DNA of 64,000 nt from Sphingobacteriales bacterium (GTDB lineage: Bacteria; Bacteroidota; Bacteroidia; Chitinophagales; CAIOSU01), in contig JAIXOI010000035.1 in the NCBI GenBank assembly GCA_027486795.1, positions 62,001-126,000 on the forward strand, in the 5' to 3' direction. Shown piece after piece: positions 25,707 through 34,231 of the stretch (positions are counted from its first letter, which is position 1; each line of letters starts with the position of its first letter). A model generated the notes under the pieces. The model was given only the letters and a program-made list of their open reading frames with translations, did not search any database and was not told the DNA's origin. The position numbers were made by a program, and so were the translations under genes.

Positions 25707-26507
25707 ATGAAAAATAAGATAGCGTTTGTTGCATTATTACTGCTTTTTGGAGCCTCCACTTTTGCACAAAGAGGTTTGCACATAGGCTTTACTTTTACAC
25801 CATCATCGGTTTTCATCGTAAATCAAAATAACTTTGAAACGCTTGACCGCGTCTCAGTCATAAGCCGTTCGGAGCTTGATTATAAACTCAAATGGGGCTA
25901 CATAGCTGGATTGCAACTAGGCTTTAATTTCAATAAACATCTTGGATTGCAAACAGGTTTAGGGTACGTTCGCACTGGCCAAAACTACGAAGATACGTTT
26001 AACCCTGGTCCACCTTACCCAACGCCGTATAACGTGGTTCGTAAAGTAGATTTAAGATACATTCGGGTTCCCTTGGCATTAAGCTATAAGTTCCATTTCA
26101 ATAATACTAAATTTAAAATGTACACCTCCATTGGGCCTTACTTTGGTTGGTTGTTAAGTGCATCCGAGTCAGTTACATTAAACGACACAATAAGAACCGA
26201 CCTAACACCCGCTATTAAGAAGTTTAATTCGTACGATATTGGCATGAGTTTAGGTGTTGGTGGTGAGTATTTTATTACTAAAAATCTATACCTAAACTTG
26301 GGCTTAGCCATCGATTATGGCTTTACGGACATGAACGGCAGCGCCGTTAAAAACTTAGATTGGTTTAGCAAAAACGACGTAGGTTATAAAAAGTCGAATA
26401 ATTTTAACGCGGGACTAAGTGTAGGTGTTCATTACCTATTCAATCCAGGAGCATCCAATCCATTCAAAAAGAAAAGCAGTGGCAGCGATGTTTCCATGCA
26501 TTATTAA
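25707..26507 (+). CDS. PorT-like outer-membrane beta-barrel protein
   Basis: The 266-residue protein starts at ATG 25707 (MKNKIAF); an upstream TTG frame extension has no signal-peptide sense. The signal peptide ends near TFAQR (residue 21). The mature part contains the alternating pattern and phrases typical of the PorT/OmpW-like fold of Bacteroidota: LQLGFNFNKHLGLQTGLGYVRTG, VDLRYIRVPLALSYKF, and a GVGGEYF strand. It ends in GVHYLF followed by a short Ser/Lys tail. It is a structural barrel with about 8 strands; whether it takes part in type IX secretion (PorT role) cannot be judged here. No operon partners. Confidence 0.75.
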   Translation: MKNKIAFVALLLLFGASTFAQRGLHIGFTFTPSSVFIVNQNNFETLDRVSVISRSELDYKLKWGYIAGLQLGFNFNKHLGLQTGLGYVRTGQNYEDTFNPGPPYPTPYNVVRKVDLRYIRVPLALSYKFHFNNTKFKMYTSIGPYFGWLLSASESVTLNDTIRTDLTPAIKKFNSYDIGMSLGVGGEYFITKNLYLNLGLAIDYGFTDMNGSAVKNLDWFSKNDVGYKKSNNFNAGLSVGVHYLFNPGASNPFKKKSSGSDVSMHY

Positions 26508-26574
26508 AGCTCTTGTGCCTTTTATATAAAAAGCTCTAATTTAGTTGGTGGTATGAGCAACGTACCCCGACTAT

Positions 26575-27969
26575 ATGAGCAAAACCGTAAAAATAGCAGG
26601 CGCACAGGGTTTTTATGGCGATAGCCCGATGGCAGCCATGAACATTGTGATGGAGAATGCCGCGAACTACTTAGTTCACGACGCCTTGGCCGAGCTAACC
26701 CTATCCATTCTACAGAAAGACAAACTGCGCAACCCCGAAGAGGGCTACGCTAAAGATATTGAAGTGCTAGCCAAGGTGCTTTATCCAGCGGCATTTGCCA
26801 ACGGCATGCGCGTGGTAACCAACTCAGGCGGATTGAACCCCGAGAGTGCTGCGGAACGCGTAAAAGCCATCCTTAGCAAGGCAGGTGTAATAGGTATTAA
26901 AATTGCCACCATAACTGGCGACGATGTACTGAATAGGCTAGGGGAGCTGCAAGAGGCTGGCGAAGAGTTGTTAAATATGGATACCAACCTAGCCTATAGT
27001 AACAGCAAATACCCACCCACCCATGCAAACGTTTACATTGGCGCCCAAAAGGTAAAAGATGCACTAGACCAAGGTGCGAACCTAATACTAGCAGGCCGCG
27101 TAGCAGACCCTTGCTTAACGTTAGGTATATTGGCACACGAGTTTGGTTGGCAACTAGAAGGCAACCTTAGCCAAGAGCAACTCAACTTATTGGCCAGTGG
27201 CATTGCCATAGGGCATTTGTTGGAATGTGGCGGGCAGGCTTCGGGTGGTAATAGCTATGCCGAGTGGCCCATGGATTATAAAGTAAGCAACTTGGGCTAC
27301 CCAATTGCCGAAGTATCGGCCGATGGCTCGGCCATATTTACCAAACTAGCCAGCCAAGGCGGTAAAATGAGCCGCAATACCTTGCGCGAGCAACTGGTAT
27401 ATGAAATACACGACCCATCGCATTACATTACTCCTGATGTGATTGTGGACCTTACGAGTGTGGAGATAAAAGAACTGGCGCCCAATACGGTACTGTTCAA
27501 AGGTGCCAAAGGCAAGCCCCGCCCCGAAAAGCTAAAACTAACCATCGGGCAGATGGAAGGGTATATAACCGAGCAGTTCTTCTTCTTCTCGTGGCCGCAT
27601 GCTTATGTTAAGTCTCAGAAGTTTATTGAGGCCGTGAAAGAGATTTGGTCCAACTTGCCCGTTTCCATTGACCGCATGCAATTTGACCTAGTGGGCATTA
27701 ACGGCATACACGGTAGCGCCGCCCTCGAAGTACCCAAAGAATACCTGGATAACCTGAACGAAATAGGCATACGTGTAGCAATTAAGCATAAAGATGAACG
27801 CACTGGTAAAATGGCCATTGCCGCTATCACTTGCTTGGGCTTGAACGGCCCTCCGGGGGTAATATCTATACCGGGTTGGGGTAAAATGAACCGCGCCATG
27901 TTGAGCCTTTGGCCCACTTTGGTGCCTCGCGAATTGATTCACGAAGAACTTAAAATGCACGAAATATGA
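26575..27969 (+). CDS. AtuA-family (DUF1446) acyclic terpene utilization-like protein, large subunit
   Basis: The 464-residue protein opens KIAGAQGFYGDSPMAA and continues VVTNSGGLNPESAAERVKAI, NTDLAYSNSKYPP-like and GRVADPCLTLG. This is the conserved core of DUF1446/AtuA proteins, named after Pseudomonas acyclic terpene catabolism but widespread and biochemically poorly defined. It shares ATGA with the following 104-residue gene, which looks like the C-terminal AtuA domain of longer homologues, so the two probably act together. No acyl-CoA carboxylase or other terpene genes lie nearby, arguing for another metabolic role. Confidence 0.85.
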   Translation: MSKTVKIAGAQGFYGDSPMAAMNIVMENAANYLVHDALAELTLSILQKDKLRNPEEGYAKDIEVLAKVLYPAAFANGMRVVTNSGGLNPESAAERVKAILSKAGVIGIKIATITGDDVLNRLGELQEAGEELLNMDTNLAYSNSKYPPTHANVYIGAQKVKDALDQGANLILAGRVADPCLTLGILAHEFGWQLEGNLSQEQLNLLASGIAIGHLLECGGQASGGNSYAEWPMDYKVSNLGYPIAEVSADGSAIFTKLASQGGKMSRNTLREQLVYEIHDPSHYITPDVIVDLTSVEIKELAPNTVLFKGAKGKPRPEKLKLTIGQMEGYITEQFFFFSWPHAYVKSQKFIEAVKEIWSNLPVSIDRMQFDLVGINGIHGSAALEVPKEYLDNLNEIGIRVAIKHKDERTGKMAIAAITCLGLNGPPGVISIPGWGKMNRAMLSLWPTLVPRELIHEELKMHEI

Positions 27970-28280
27970 GCCGCATTAAACTAATTGATATTGCAAGCGC
28001 CCGCAGCGGCGACAAAAACGATGTGTGCAACATAGGAGTAATGGCCAATGACTTAACTGCATATAGCCTTCTGAAACAACATCTTACAGCCGATAAGGTA
28101 AAGCAACACTTTGGCGATATGATTAAAGGCGAAGTGGTGCGCTACGAATGGGATACCATTGAAAGCCTCAACTTTGTGTGCCACGGTGCATTGGATGGCG
28201 GTGCATCCCGCTCATTACGCATGGATATGCTGGGCAAGAACTTTAGCAGCCATTTGTTGAGGCTGGAGTTTGAGGTGTGA
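27966..28280 (+). CDS. AtuA-like C-terminal (ferredoxin-fold) small subunit
   Basis: The 104-residue protein starts LIDIASARSGDKNDVCNIGVMA, which in many AtuA proteins is the beginning of the C-terminal domain. It continues with HFGDMIKGEVVRYEWDTIESLNFVCHGALDGG and ends RLEFEV. It overlaps the large subunit by 4 bp (ATGA), so the pair is a split version of a fused protein. The function is unknown; it probably forms a stable complex with the product of 26575-27969. Confidence 0.85.
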   Translation: MSRIKLIDIASARSGDKNDVCNIGVMANDLTAYSLLKQHLTADKVKQHFGDMIKGEVVRYEWDTIESLNFVCHGALDGGASRSLRMDMLGKNFSSHLLRLEFEV

Positions 28281-28309
28281 TGCCGTATTGGGTGGTCTGG
28301 CAATTTTAA

Positions 28310-29182
28310 CTATAAACAACGCTCTATCAACCTACCATAACCCGTAATAGAAATGTTGTTTTCATCTCCAACACGAAAATCATTTATCTCCTTAGAAGGC
28401 AAACTTTGCTTTGATTCAATAACTTTAATGGTAAAGTAGTATCCGTCAATGGAATTTGGGTAGGTATCAGAAACCTCCTCAAATTCCTTCTCCAGTAATA
28501 CGCATTTTACGAAAAGCGTATCACGAAAATTTTCGGAAGAGTAATAGGAGTATAATATAACATTTTTGCCATTTTCTGACTTTTCTAAAGGGAGCTCTAG
28601 GCACATTGTATCCCCAATACAATAACGGTCAAAATTGATTTGTGCTATCCTGCAAATTGCTTGATTTTCCTTTATTATTATCTCGTTAGGCTCGATGCCT
28701 CGATTGTTCATGTCATACATAAATCCATCAAACTCTACTTTGATATTCTCATACGAATAGGCTGTGCCATTAAGATATTTATGGTAGGCCATTAAAACCG
28801 AAACTTTACGGTCAAAGGGCTTGATAATGCCAACTGAATCTAAGATGATGTTAATCTCCGTAGGAATGCTATCTAGCTGGTTAATAAATGCATCAATGTC
28901 AAATTTGCCTAGGGTACTAAGCATACAGAAAGGCTGGTCGCAAGTTTTAAACTCCGCTATTTGTTGGTTTGTAAGATTTTTACTCAAACCTTCAAAGTAA
29001 ACTTCACTTGGGCTATAAGCAACGTTGCACCCCCACCAACACATTAATACACTACCCATAAGCACAGTTATTGACGCAGCTCTTTTTATTTTCCCAACAA
29101 TCGTATAAGGCATGGGGATATTTGGCTTGTAAACTTGAATAAGGCTATTTGTTGGCATTACAAATCTAATATAACAATCCAT
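28310..29182 (-). CDS. Putative lipoprotein or secreted protein of unknown function
   Basis: The 290-residue product as called starts at ATG 29180-29182. A later ATG at 29111-29113 (MPYTIVGKIKRAASITVLMG) gives a better export signal: two basic residues, a hydrophobic run and a Cys at CWWGC, though the lipobox is atypical. The mature part is Asp/Glu/Ile-rich with several cysteines (QPFCML, CRIAQINFDRYC, DTMCLEL) that could form disulfides. No family was recognised. It is visibly more AT-rich than its neighbours and lies beside the repeat patch 29233-29526, so it may be a recent acquisition. It is convergent with the AtuA pair. Confidence 0.5.
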   Translation of the reverse strand: MDCYIRFVMPTNSLIQVYKPNIPMPYTIVGKIKRAASITVLMGSVLMCWWGCNVAYSPSEVYFEGLSKNLTNQQIAEFKTCDQPFCMLSTLGKFDIDAFINQLDSIPTEINIILDSVGIIKPFDRKVSVLMAYHKYLNGTAYSYENIKVEFDGFMYDMNNRGIEPNEIIIKENQAICRIAQINFDRYCIGDTMCLELPLEKSENGKNVILYSYYSSENFRDTLFVKCVLLEKEFEEVSDTYPNSIDGYYFTIKVIESKQSLPSKEINDFRVGDENNISITGYGRLIERCL

Positions 29183-29232
29183 ATTTAGGTAAAATCTCCC
29201 ATCGCTTTGCCTTCAATTCCCGTTTTATGTTT

Positions 29233-29337
29233 AGTGGTCGGACGAAACCCGAATTTTAGCATTTCGCAAGTTTCCCAAATTCAATCGCCGCAGGTTGATA
29301 ATCGTCAGACCACTCGATACGAGCTGTAAGGCCTTAC
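29233..29337. repeat. Structured intergenic element: inverted repeat and perfect palindrome
   Basis: AGTGGTCGGACG (29233-29244) pairs 11 of 12 with CGTCAGACCACT (29303-29314), enclosing 58 bases. The perfect palindrome GTAAGGCCTTAC follows at 29326-29337, then the run ACACAACGTATTGCTAAC. The layout of paired outer arms around imperfect inner pairs recalls folded recombination sites, but no integrase or clear RYYYAAC core is present. It sits in the 549-bp gene-free interval 29183-29731. Confidence 0.4.
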
Positions 29338-29404
29338 ACAACGTATTGCTAACGAAAACGCTATTCAAAACGGGACTTATCACATAACAAAGATACTTCG
29401 ATTG

Positions 29405-29526
29405 TGTCATGGTGAGCGGAGCCGAACCATCCATAATGTAGGTGGCATAATACATACACATTACCTAACATTGCGATGGTGTTTCGTGACCGTGTTGCGG
29501 ATGGTTCGACTCCGCTCACCATGACA
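29405..29526. repeat. 28-bp near-perfect inverted repeat pair
   Basis: The 28 bases at 29405-29432 and 29499-29526 are inverted copies differing at one position (GCC versus GTC) and separated by 66 bases. Each contains GGTTCGA[CG]TCC in one orientation, which imitates a tRNA T-arm followed by a CACCA-like end, but there is no tRNA around it. It may be a small palindromic or MITE-like element. The rest of the gap to the cysteine desulfurase at 29732 contains nothing recognisable. Confidence 0.6.
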
Positions 29527-29731
29527 CCCTTTTTGAGAGCACCACTAATACATACCGTCTTACGGCTAAATGTTATGGCTTAATTGCAATGCTTTTTATA
29601 ATTGTGCTTTTTCTTTGGCAAACTCCATCCACCTAACCCCATTTCACAACATTAAACCTTTCACAATTGCCCTTGCCCTAAAAATCCGTAACTTTACACA
29701 AGCAATTTGCCCACCCGAAAATACGGATGTG

Positions 29732-30886
29732 ATGAAAGTTTATCTGGATAATGCAGCCACCACGGCCTTGGATAGTAGTGTATTAGAAGTAATGATGCCC
29801 TACTTAACCGAACAATACGGCAATCCGTCATCAATTCACGGTTTTGGCCGCGAAACTAAGGCTGCCATTGAAAAGTCGAGAAAGGTTATTGCCAAGTATT
29901 TGAATGCATCGGTGGGCGAAATTTTCTTTACCAGCGGTGGCACCGAGAGTGCCAACTTGGTATTGAAATGTGCCGTGGAACGTTATGGCGTGAAGCACAT
30001 CATTACCAGTAAAATTGAGCACCATTGTGTAACACACCCAGTTGAAGAGCTAGAGAAAGCGGGCAAAATAAAAGCTCACTACGTACAGCTTGATGAGAAT
30101 GGTCGTGTAGTGTACGAAGATCTGGAACGTTTGGTTTACCAATATGGCAAAGATGTTTTGGTGGCTCTTATGCACGCCAACAACGAAATAGGCAACCTAT
30201 TGGATATCGAAAGGGTAGCACAGCTATGCAGCGAGCAAGGGGCTTTATTCTTTTCTGATACGGTACAGACTATTGCCCACTTCCCGTTAGACTTGCAAAA
30301 AACACCCGTGCACTTCATTAGTGGCTCAGCGCACAAGTTTCATGGCCCTAAAGGAGTTGGATTTGTCTTTATTAGGAGCGAAAAGCAACTATGCCCCTTA
30401 ATTCACGGTGGTTCGCAAGAACGTAACATGCGCGCTGGCACCGAGAATATTTATGGTATTGTGGGCTTGGCCAAAGCAATGGAGAACTCTTACAACCATA
30501 TTTTGGAGTATCATAGCTACATAAATGACCTTAAAAGTTATTTGTACACGGAGCTTAAGAATGCCATTCCGGACATTAAAGTAAATGGTGTGTATGGCGA
30601 CGAAAGCCTTTATACAGTGTTAAATGTATCGTTTCCGGCAAACGAGAACTCCGATTTTTTGATTTATAATCTCGACATCAACAACATAGCCGCATCGGCA
30701 GGTAGTGCTTGCACTTCTGGCTCCGACCAAGGTTCGCACGTGTTGCGCGAGTTGGCTATCGACCCAAGCAGGGCAAATGTGCGTTTCTCGTTCAGTCGCC
30801 ACAACACACATGAGGAGTTGGATTATGTAGTGCAGCATATGAGCAAGTTTTATGGCATTACTCAAGAACAGGGTAGTGGCCATTAA
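29732..30886 (+). CDS. Cysteine desulfurase (NifS/IscS-like, PLP-dependent)
   Basis: The 384-residue enzyme starts at ATG 29732 with MKVYLDNAATTALD, the classic opening of this family; the frame is open further upstream but that sequence is not protein-like. The PLP lysine is in SGSAHKFHGPKG (Lys202), and the persulfide cysteine is in AGSACTSGSDQ (Cys327) in the long-loop form with TSG. It moves sulfur from cysteine to acceptors for Fe-S clusters and thio-tRNA. It stands alone: no IscU, SufE or tRNA-thiolase neighbours. Housekeeping expression is likely. Confidence 0.92.
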   Translation: MKVYLDNAATTALDSSVLEVMMPYLTEQYGNPSSIHGFGRETKAAIEKSRKVIAKYLNASVGEIFFTSGGTESANLVLKCAVERYGVKHIITSKIEHHCVTHPVEELEKAGKIKAHYVQLDENGRVVYEDLERLVYQYGKDVLVALMHANNEIGNLLDIERVAQLCSEQGALFFSDTVQTIAHFPLDLQKTPVHFISGSAHKFHGPKGVGFVFIRSEKQLCPLIHGGSQERNMRAGTENIYGIVGLAKAMENSYNHILEYHSYINDLKSYLYTELKNAIPDIKVNGVYGDESLYTVLNVSFPANENSDFLIYNLDINNIAASAGSACTSGSDQGSHVLRELAIDPSRANVRFSFSRHNTHEELDYVVQHMSKFYGITQEQGSGH

Positions 30887-30969
30887 TATTTAACATACTT
30901 TATTTCATTACCCTTTTGTCATTCATTATCATTGCTTAGAGTTATTAAGCCTTATAACGCACACCTTTT

Positions 30970-33039
30970 ATGGGTAAAAGAGAGGAACAAGTAATAAACC
31001 GCGAAATCAGTTGGTTGGCATTTAATGAAAGGGTATTGATGGAAGCCGCGGACCCTAGTGTCCCGCTGATAGAGCGGCTGCGATTCCTAGGTATATTCTC
31101 TAACAACCAAGATGAGTTCTTTAGGGTTCGCTTTGCTACTATTAAGCGCATTGTGCATTTTGATATCAAAAACAGTGGCATATTGGGCGGCACACCCGTT
31201 GAGATATTGCAGCAGATAAGAGATGTAACTCGCAAACACCGTTTCCTTTTCGAAGAAACCTATGCCCAAATACGGAACGAACTAGAAAAAGAAAATATCT
31301 ATTTCGTAAACGAAAAAGAATTGACTAAGGATCAAGGAGCAGCGGTTAAGCAGTATTTCGATGATAAGGTAAGGCCAGTTATTACCCCACTAATGATCGA
31401 TCAATTGCATGATTGGCCAGTGTTTAACGAACGGCATATTTACCTAGCAGTAAAAATGACTAATAGCGACCAACCAGCCAAAGCAAAGTACGCGCTAATT
31501 GAGGTGCCTACTAACGTGCGAAGCCGTTTCTTTGTATTACCTGAGGTTGATGGTAAAAAGTACATTATGCTGCTGGATGATGTTATAAGATACAACCTAC
31601 GCCAGATTTTCTATTTGTTCGAAATGGACGATTTGAACGCTTACACCATCAAGTTTACTAAGGATGCTGAACTGGATATAGATAACGATGTTTCATCGAG
31701 CTTTATTGACCAGCTAGCCAAGGGACTTAAGAAGCGACAAGTTGCAACCACGGTAAGGTTTATTTACGATGAAGAGATACCTGCCGATTTTCTGGAGTTT
31801 TTGCGCGGTAAACTCAACTTATCGGCCGACGATAGCGTGGTGCCCGGTGGACGCTATCATAACTTCAAAGACTTTATCGATTTTCCAGATTTGGGCATGA
31901 AACACTTGCGCTACAAGCGCATTCAGCCTCTTACCCACAAATACTTAAAGCCATACACCAGCATTATTCAAACCATTGCCAAAAAGGATACACTGCTGCA
32001 CTTGCCATACCAGTCGTTTCACCATGTAACAGATTTTTTGCAAGAGGCCGCCATTGACCCAAAGGTTACCGAAATATATATTACCCTATATCGGGTGGCA
32101 CGTAGCTCGGCAGTAGCCAATGCCTTAATTAATGCCCTGCGCAACGGCAAAAAAGTGACCGTGGTGGTAGAGCTACAAGCCAGGTTTGACGAAGAGAATA
32201 ATATATATTGGGCCAATAGGTTGCAAGAAGAAGGAGCAAACTTGATTGCAGGTGTTAAAACGCTTAAGGTTCATTCAAAGATGTTGCTTGTAAAGCGAAA
32301 GGATAAAGGCAAGGAAACACTCTATGCTAACATAGCTACCGGAAACTACAATGAAAACACTGCTAAGCTTTATACCGACAAGAGCTTTTTTACTGCCGAC
32401 CCACAAATTACCCGCGAAGTAGCCAAGTTGTTTGAGTTTTTCGAGAACAACCTTAAAATTTTCCGCTACAAACACTTACTGGTATCGCCGTTCTTTTTAA
32501 GGCGGCGGTTGTATGAAATGATTAACAACGAAATAAAACTGGCCAAGCGCGGCAAACCAGGTTTAATTTGGATAAAAGTGAATGGCTTGATAGACTTTGC
32601 AATGATACAGAAGCTTTACGAAGCTAGCAGGGCAGGAGTGAAGATAAGGCTTATAGTGCGAGGCGTGTGTGCCCTAATACCCGGTGTAAAAGGCATGAGC
32701 GAAAACATTGAAGCTATAAGCGTGGTTGATAAGTTTTTGGAGCATTCGCGTATATATATATTCGGTAATGACGGGGCACCTAAGCATTACATTAGCAGTG
32801 CCGATTTGATGACTCGAAACTTGGACCATCGTATAGAGGTGGCTTGTCCTATTTATGACATTACGCTTCAGAAAGAATTGCATGACATTTTCGACCTACA
32901 ATGGAAGGACAACACCAAAGCTAGGTTGCATAACGGTGCCCAGAGTCATCAATATAAGAAAAAGGGAAGAGGACAAAAGAGCACCCGTGAGCAAGAAGAT
33001 ATTTACAATTATTTAAAGGCACGACATACCAGTGGCTAA
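30970..33039 (+). CDS. ppk1: Polyphosphate kinase 1
   Basis: The 689-residue protein begins with the N-terminal motif INREISWLAFNERVL and IFSNNQDEFFRVR. It carries the phospho-acceptor His in LKVHSKM (His435) and the second catalytic His in LEHSRIYIF (His592), both at the positions known from E. coli PPK1. It polymerises the gamma phosphate of ATP into polyphosphate at the inner membrane. The exopolyphosphatase gene follows 38 bp downstream, so synthesis and breakdown are co-transcribed. The C-terminal tail is Lys/Arg-rich. Confidence 0.96.
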   Translation: MGKREEQVINREISWLAFNERVLMEAADPSVPLIERLRFLGIFSNNQDEFFRVRFATIKRIVHFDIKNSGILGGTPVEILQQIRDVTRKHRFLFEETYAQIRNELEKENIYFVNEKELTKDQGAAVKQYFDDKVRPVITPLMIDQLHDWPVFNERHIYLAVKMTNSDQPAKAKYALIEVPTNVRSRFFVLPEVDGKKYIMLLDDVIRYNLRQIFYLFEMDDLNAYTIKFTKDAELDIDNDVSSSFIDQLAKGLKKRQVATTVRFIYDEEIPADFLEFLRGKLNLSADDSVVPGGRYHNFKDFIDFPDLGMKHLRYKRIQPLTHKYLKPYTSIIQTIAKKDTLLHLPYQSFHHVTDFLQEAAIDPKVTEIYITLYRVARSSAVANALINALRNGKKVTVVVELQARFDEENNIYWANRLQEEGANLIAGVKTLKVHSKMLLVKRKDKGKETLYANIATGNYNENTAKLYTDKSFFTADPQITREVAKLFEFFENNLKIFRYKHLLVSPFFLRRRLYEMINNEIKLAKRGKPGLIWIKVNGLIDFAMIQKLYEASRAGVKIRLIVRGVCALIPGVKGMSENIEAISVVDKFLEHSRIYIFGNDGAPKHYISSADLMTRNLDHRIEVACPIYDITLQKELHDIFDLQWKDNTKARLHNGAQSHQYKKKGRGQKSTREQEDIYNYLKARHTSG

Positions 33040-33077
33040 CACTTAATCATTATGTTTGCCCACCTATAAACACACGG

Positions 33078-33968
33078 ATGAGATTTGCAGCAATAGATAT
33101 AGGATCGAATGCATTGAGGTTGTTAACCATGAACGTGTTTGCGAACAATGGCAACCCAATTTTCAAGAAAGAATCATTGATACGTATACCACTCCGCCTT
33201 GGTGAAGAGGCTTTTATGGATGGCGTAATATCGGATGCCAAAGTAAAGAAGTTATCAGGCGTAATGCAGGCTTTCAAAAACCTGATGGACGCAAACGATG
33301 TATTGCAATATCGGGCCTGCGCTACTGCAGCTATGCGTGAGGCCAGCAACGGCCCCGAAATAATTGAAAAAATATTTGCCGAAACCGGCGTGCAAATTGA
33401 AATTGTGGATGGTAGCCGCGAGGCGCAGCTTATATACAGCAATCAGATTGCGGAAACCATGGAAGCCGACAAGTACTACCTGTATATTGATGTTGGCGGC
33501 GGCAGCACAGAGATAAGCCTTATTACAGCAGGCAAAATACTATTCTCCCAATCATTCCCCATCGGAACACTGAAAATATTGAACAATCAAGTGAATGATG
33601 CTGATTGGCAGCCATTATTGAAAGCGCTGAAAGGCTTCCGAAAAGAACATAAGAGTATTACAGGTATTGGCTCTGGTGGCAATATTAATAAAATATTCAA
33701 GCTATACGGCGACATAGAAAAAGGTACTTTAACTCAAAAGCAACTGGTTGAAGCTTGGACGCACCTCAATGGCTACAGCTATGCCGAGCGTGTAACCGTG
33801 CTGGGCCTGAAACCCGACCGCGCAGATGTGATTCTACCTGCTACCGAAATATTCTTGTTTATCTCGCGCTATGCGGGTATTAAGAACTTCTTAGTACCTA
33901 AAATCGGATTGTCGGATGGCATTATACACCAGTTGTTTGCCGAGTACCAAGCGGCATTGGTTAAATAG
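33078..33968 (+). CDS. ppx: Ppx/GppA-family exopolyphosphatase
   Basis: The 296-residue protein starts MRFAAIDIGSNALRLL, the phosphate-1 loop of the ASKHA fold. It continues with CATAAMREASNG and YLYIDVGGGSTEISLI (phosphate-2 loop) and ends with ADVILPATEIFLFI. This is the short, single-core form without the C-terminal HD domain of E. coli Ppx. It should release phosphate from polyphosphate or remove the 5'-phosphate of pppGpp. Placement after ppk1 favours polyphosphate turnover. Confidence 0.9.
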   Translation: MRFAAIDIGSNALRLLTMNVFANNGNPIFKKESLIRIPLRLGEEAFMDGVISDAKVKKLSGVMQAFKNLMDANDVLQYRACATAAMREASNGPEIIEKIFAETGVQIEIVDGSREAQLIYSNQIAETMEADKYYLYIDVGGGSTEISLITAGKILFSQSFPIGTLKILNNQVNDADWQPLLKALKGFRKEHKSITGIGSGGNINKIFKLYGDIEKGTLTQKQLVEAWTHLNGYSYAERVTVLGLKPDRADVILPATEIFLFISRYAGIKNFLVPKIGLSDGIIHQLFAEYQAALVK

Positions 33969-34141
33969 TGTGCTGCACCAATCAAAATATTTAAGTCAAT
34001 CTCCCACAACGAGAGGGGCTAGAACTTGTGCCCGCCGAATGATTACTGCAAATGCAAATCACTTCCCGAATTGCGAAATAATGCAATGGCTTGGTGCATG
34101 CAAACCAATCAACCAATAACAAATCAACGAATCCCACTCTT

Positions 34142-34172
34142 TTGCAAAACCCCTCAAAAACGGCTACTTTTG
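34142..34172 (+). promoter_or_regulatory. Complete Bacteroidota-type promoter before E2 gene
   Basis: TTG (34142-34144), exactly 20 bases and TACTTTTG (34165-34172) form a full -33/-7 pair about 60 bases upstream of the ATG at 34232. It lies in the 263-bp gap after ppx; the remainder of that gap (33969-34141) shows nothing else. Confidence 0.6.
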
Positions 34173-34231
34173 CAATAGCTGCCATGCGAGGCAGTTGCTA
34201 TAATGTTACCCGCAAATAAAAACTATACGCG

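Noticed and set aside
29231-29461. 76-codon minus-strand ORF in the repeat patch
   Set aside because: It spans inverted repeats and has no protein-like composition or family signature.
29499-29526. tRNA gene suggested by GGTTCGACTCC and CACCA-like end
   Set aside because: No D-arm, anticodon arm or acceptor stem upstream; it is one half of an inverted repeat.
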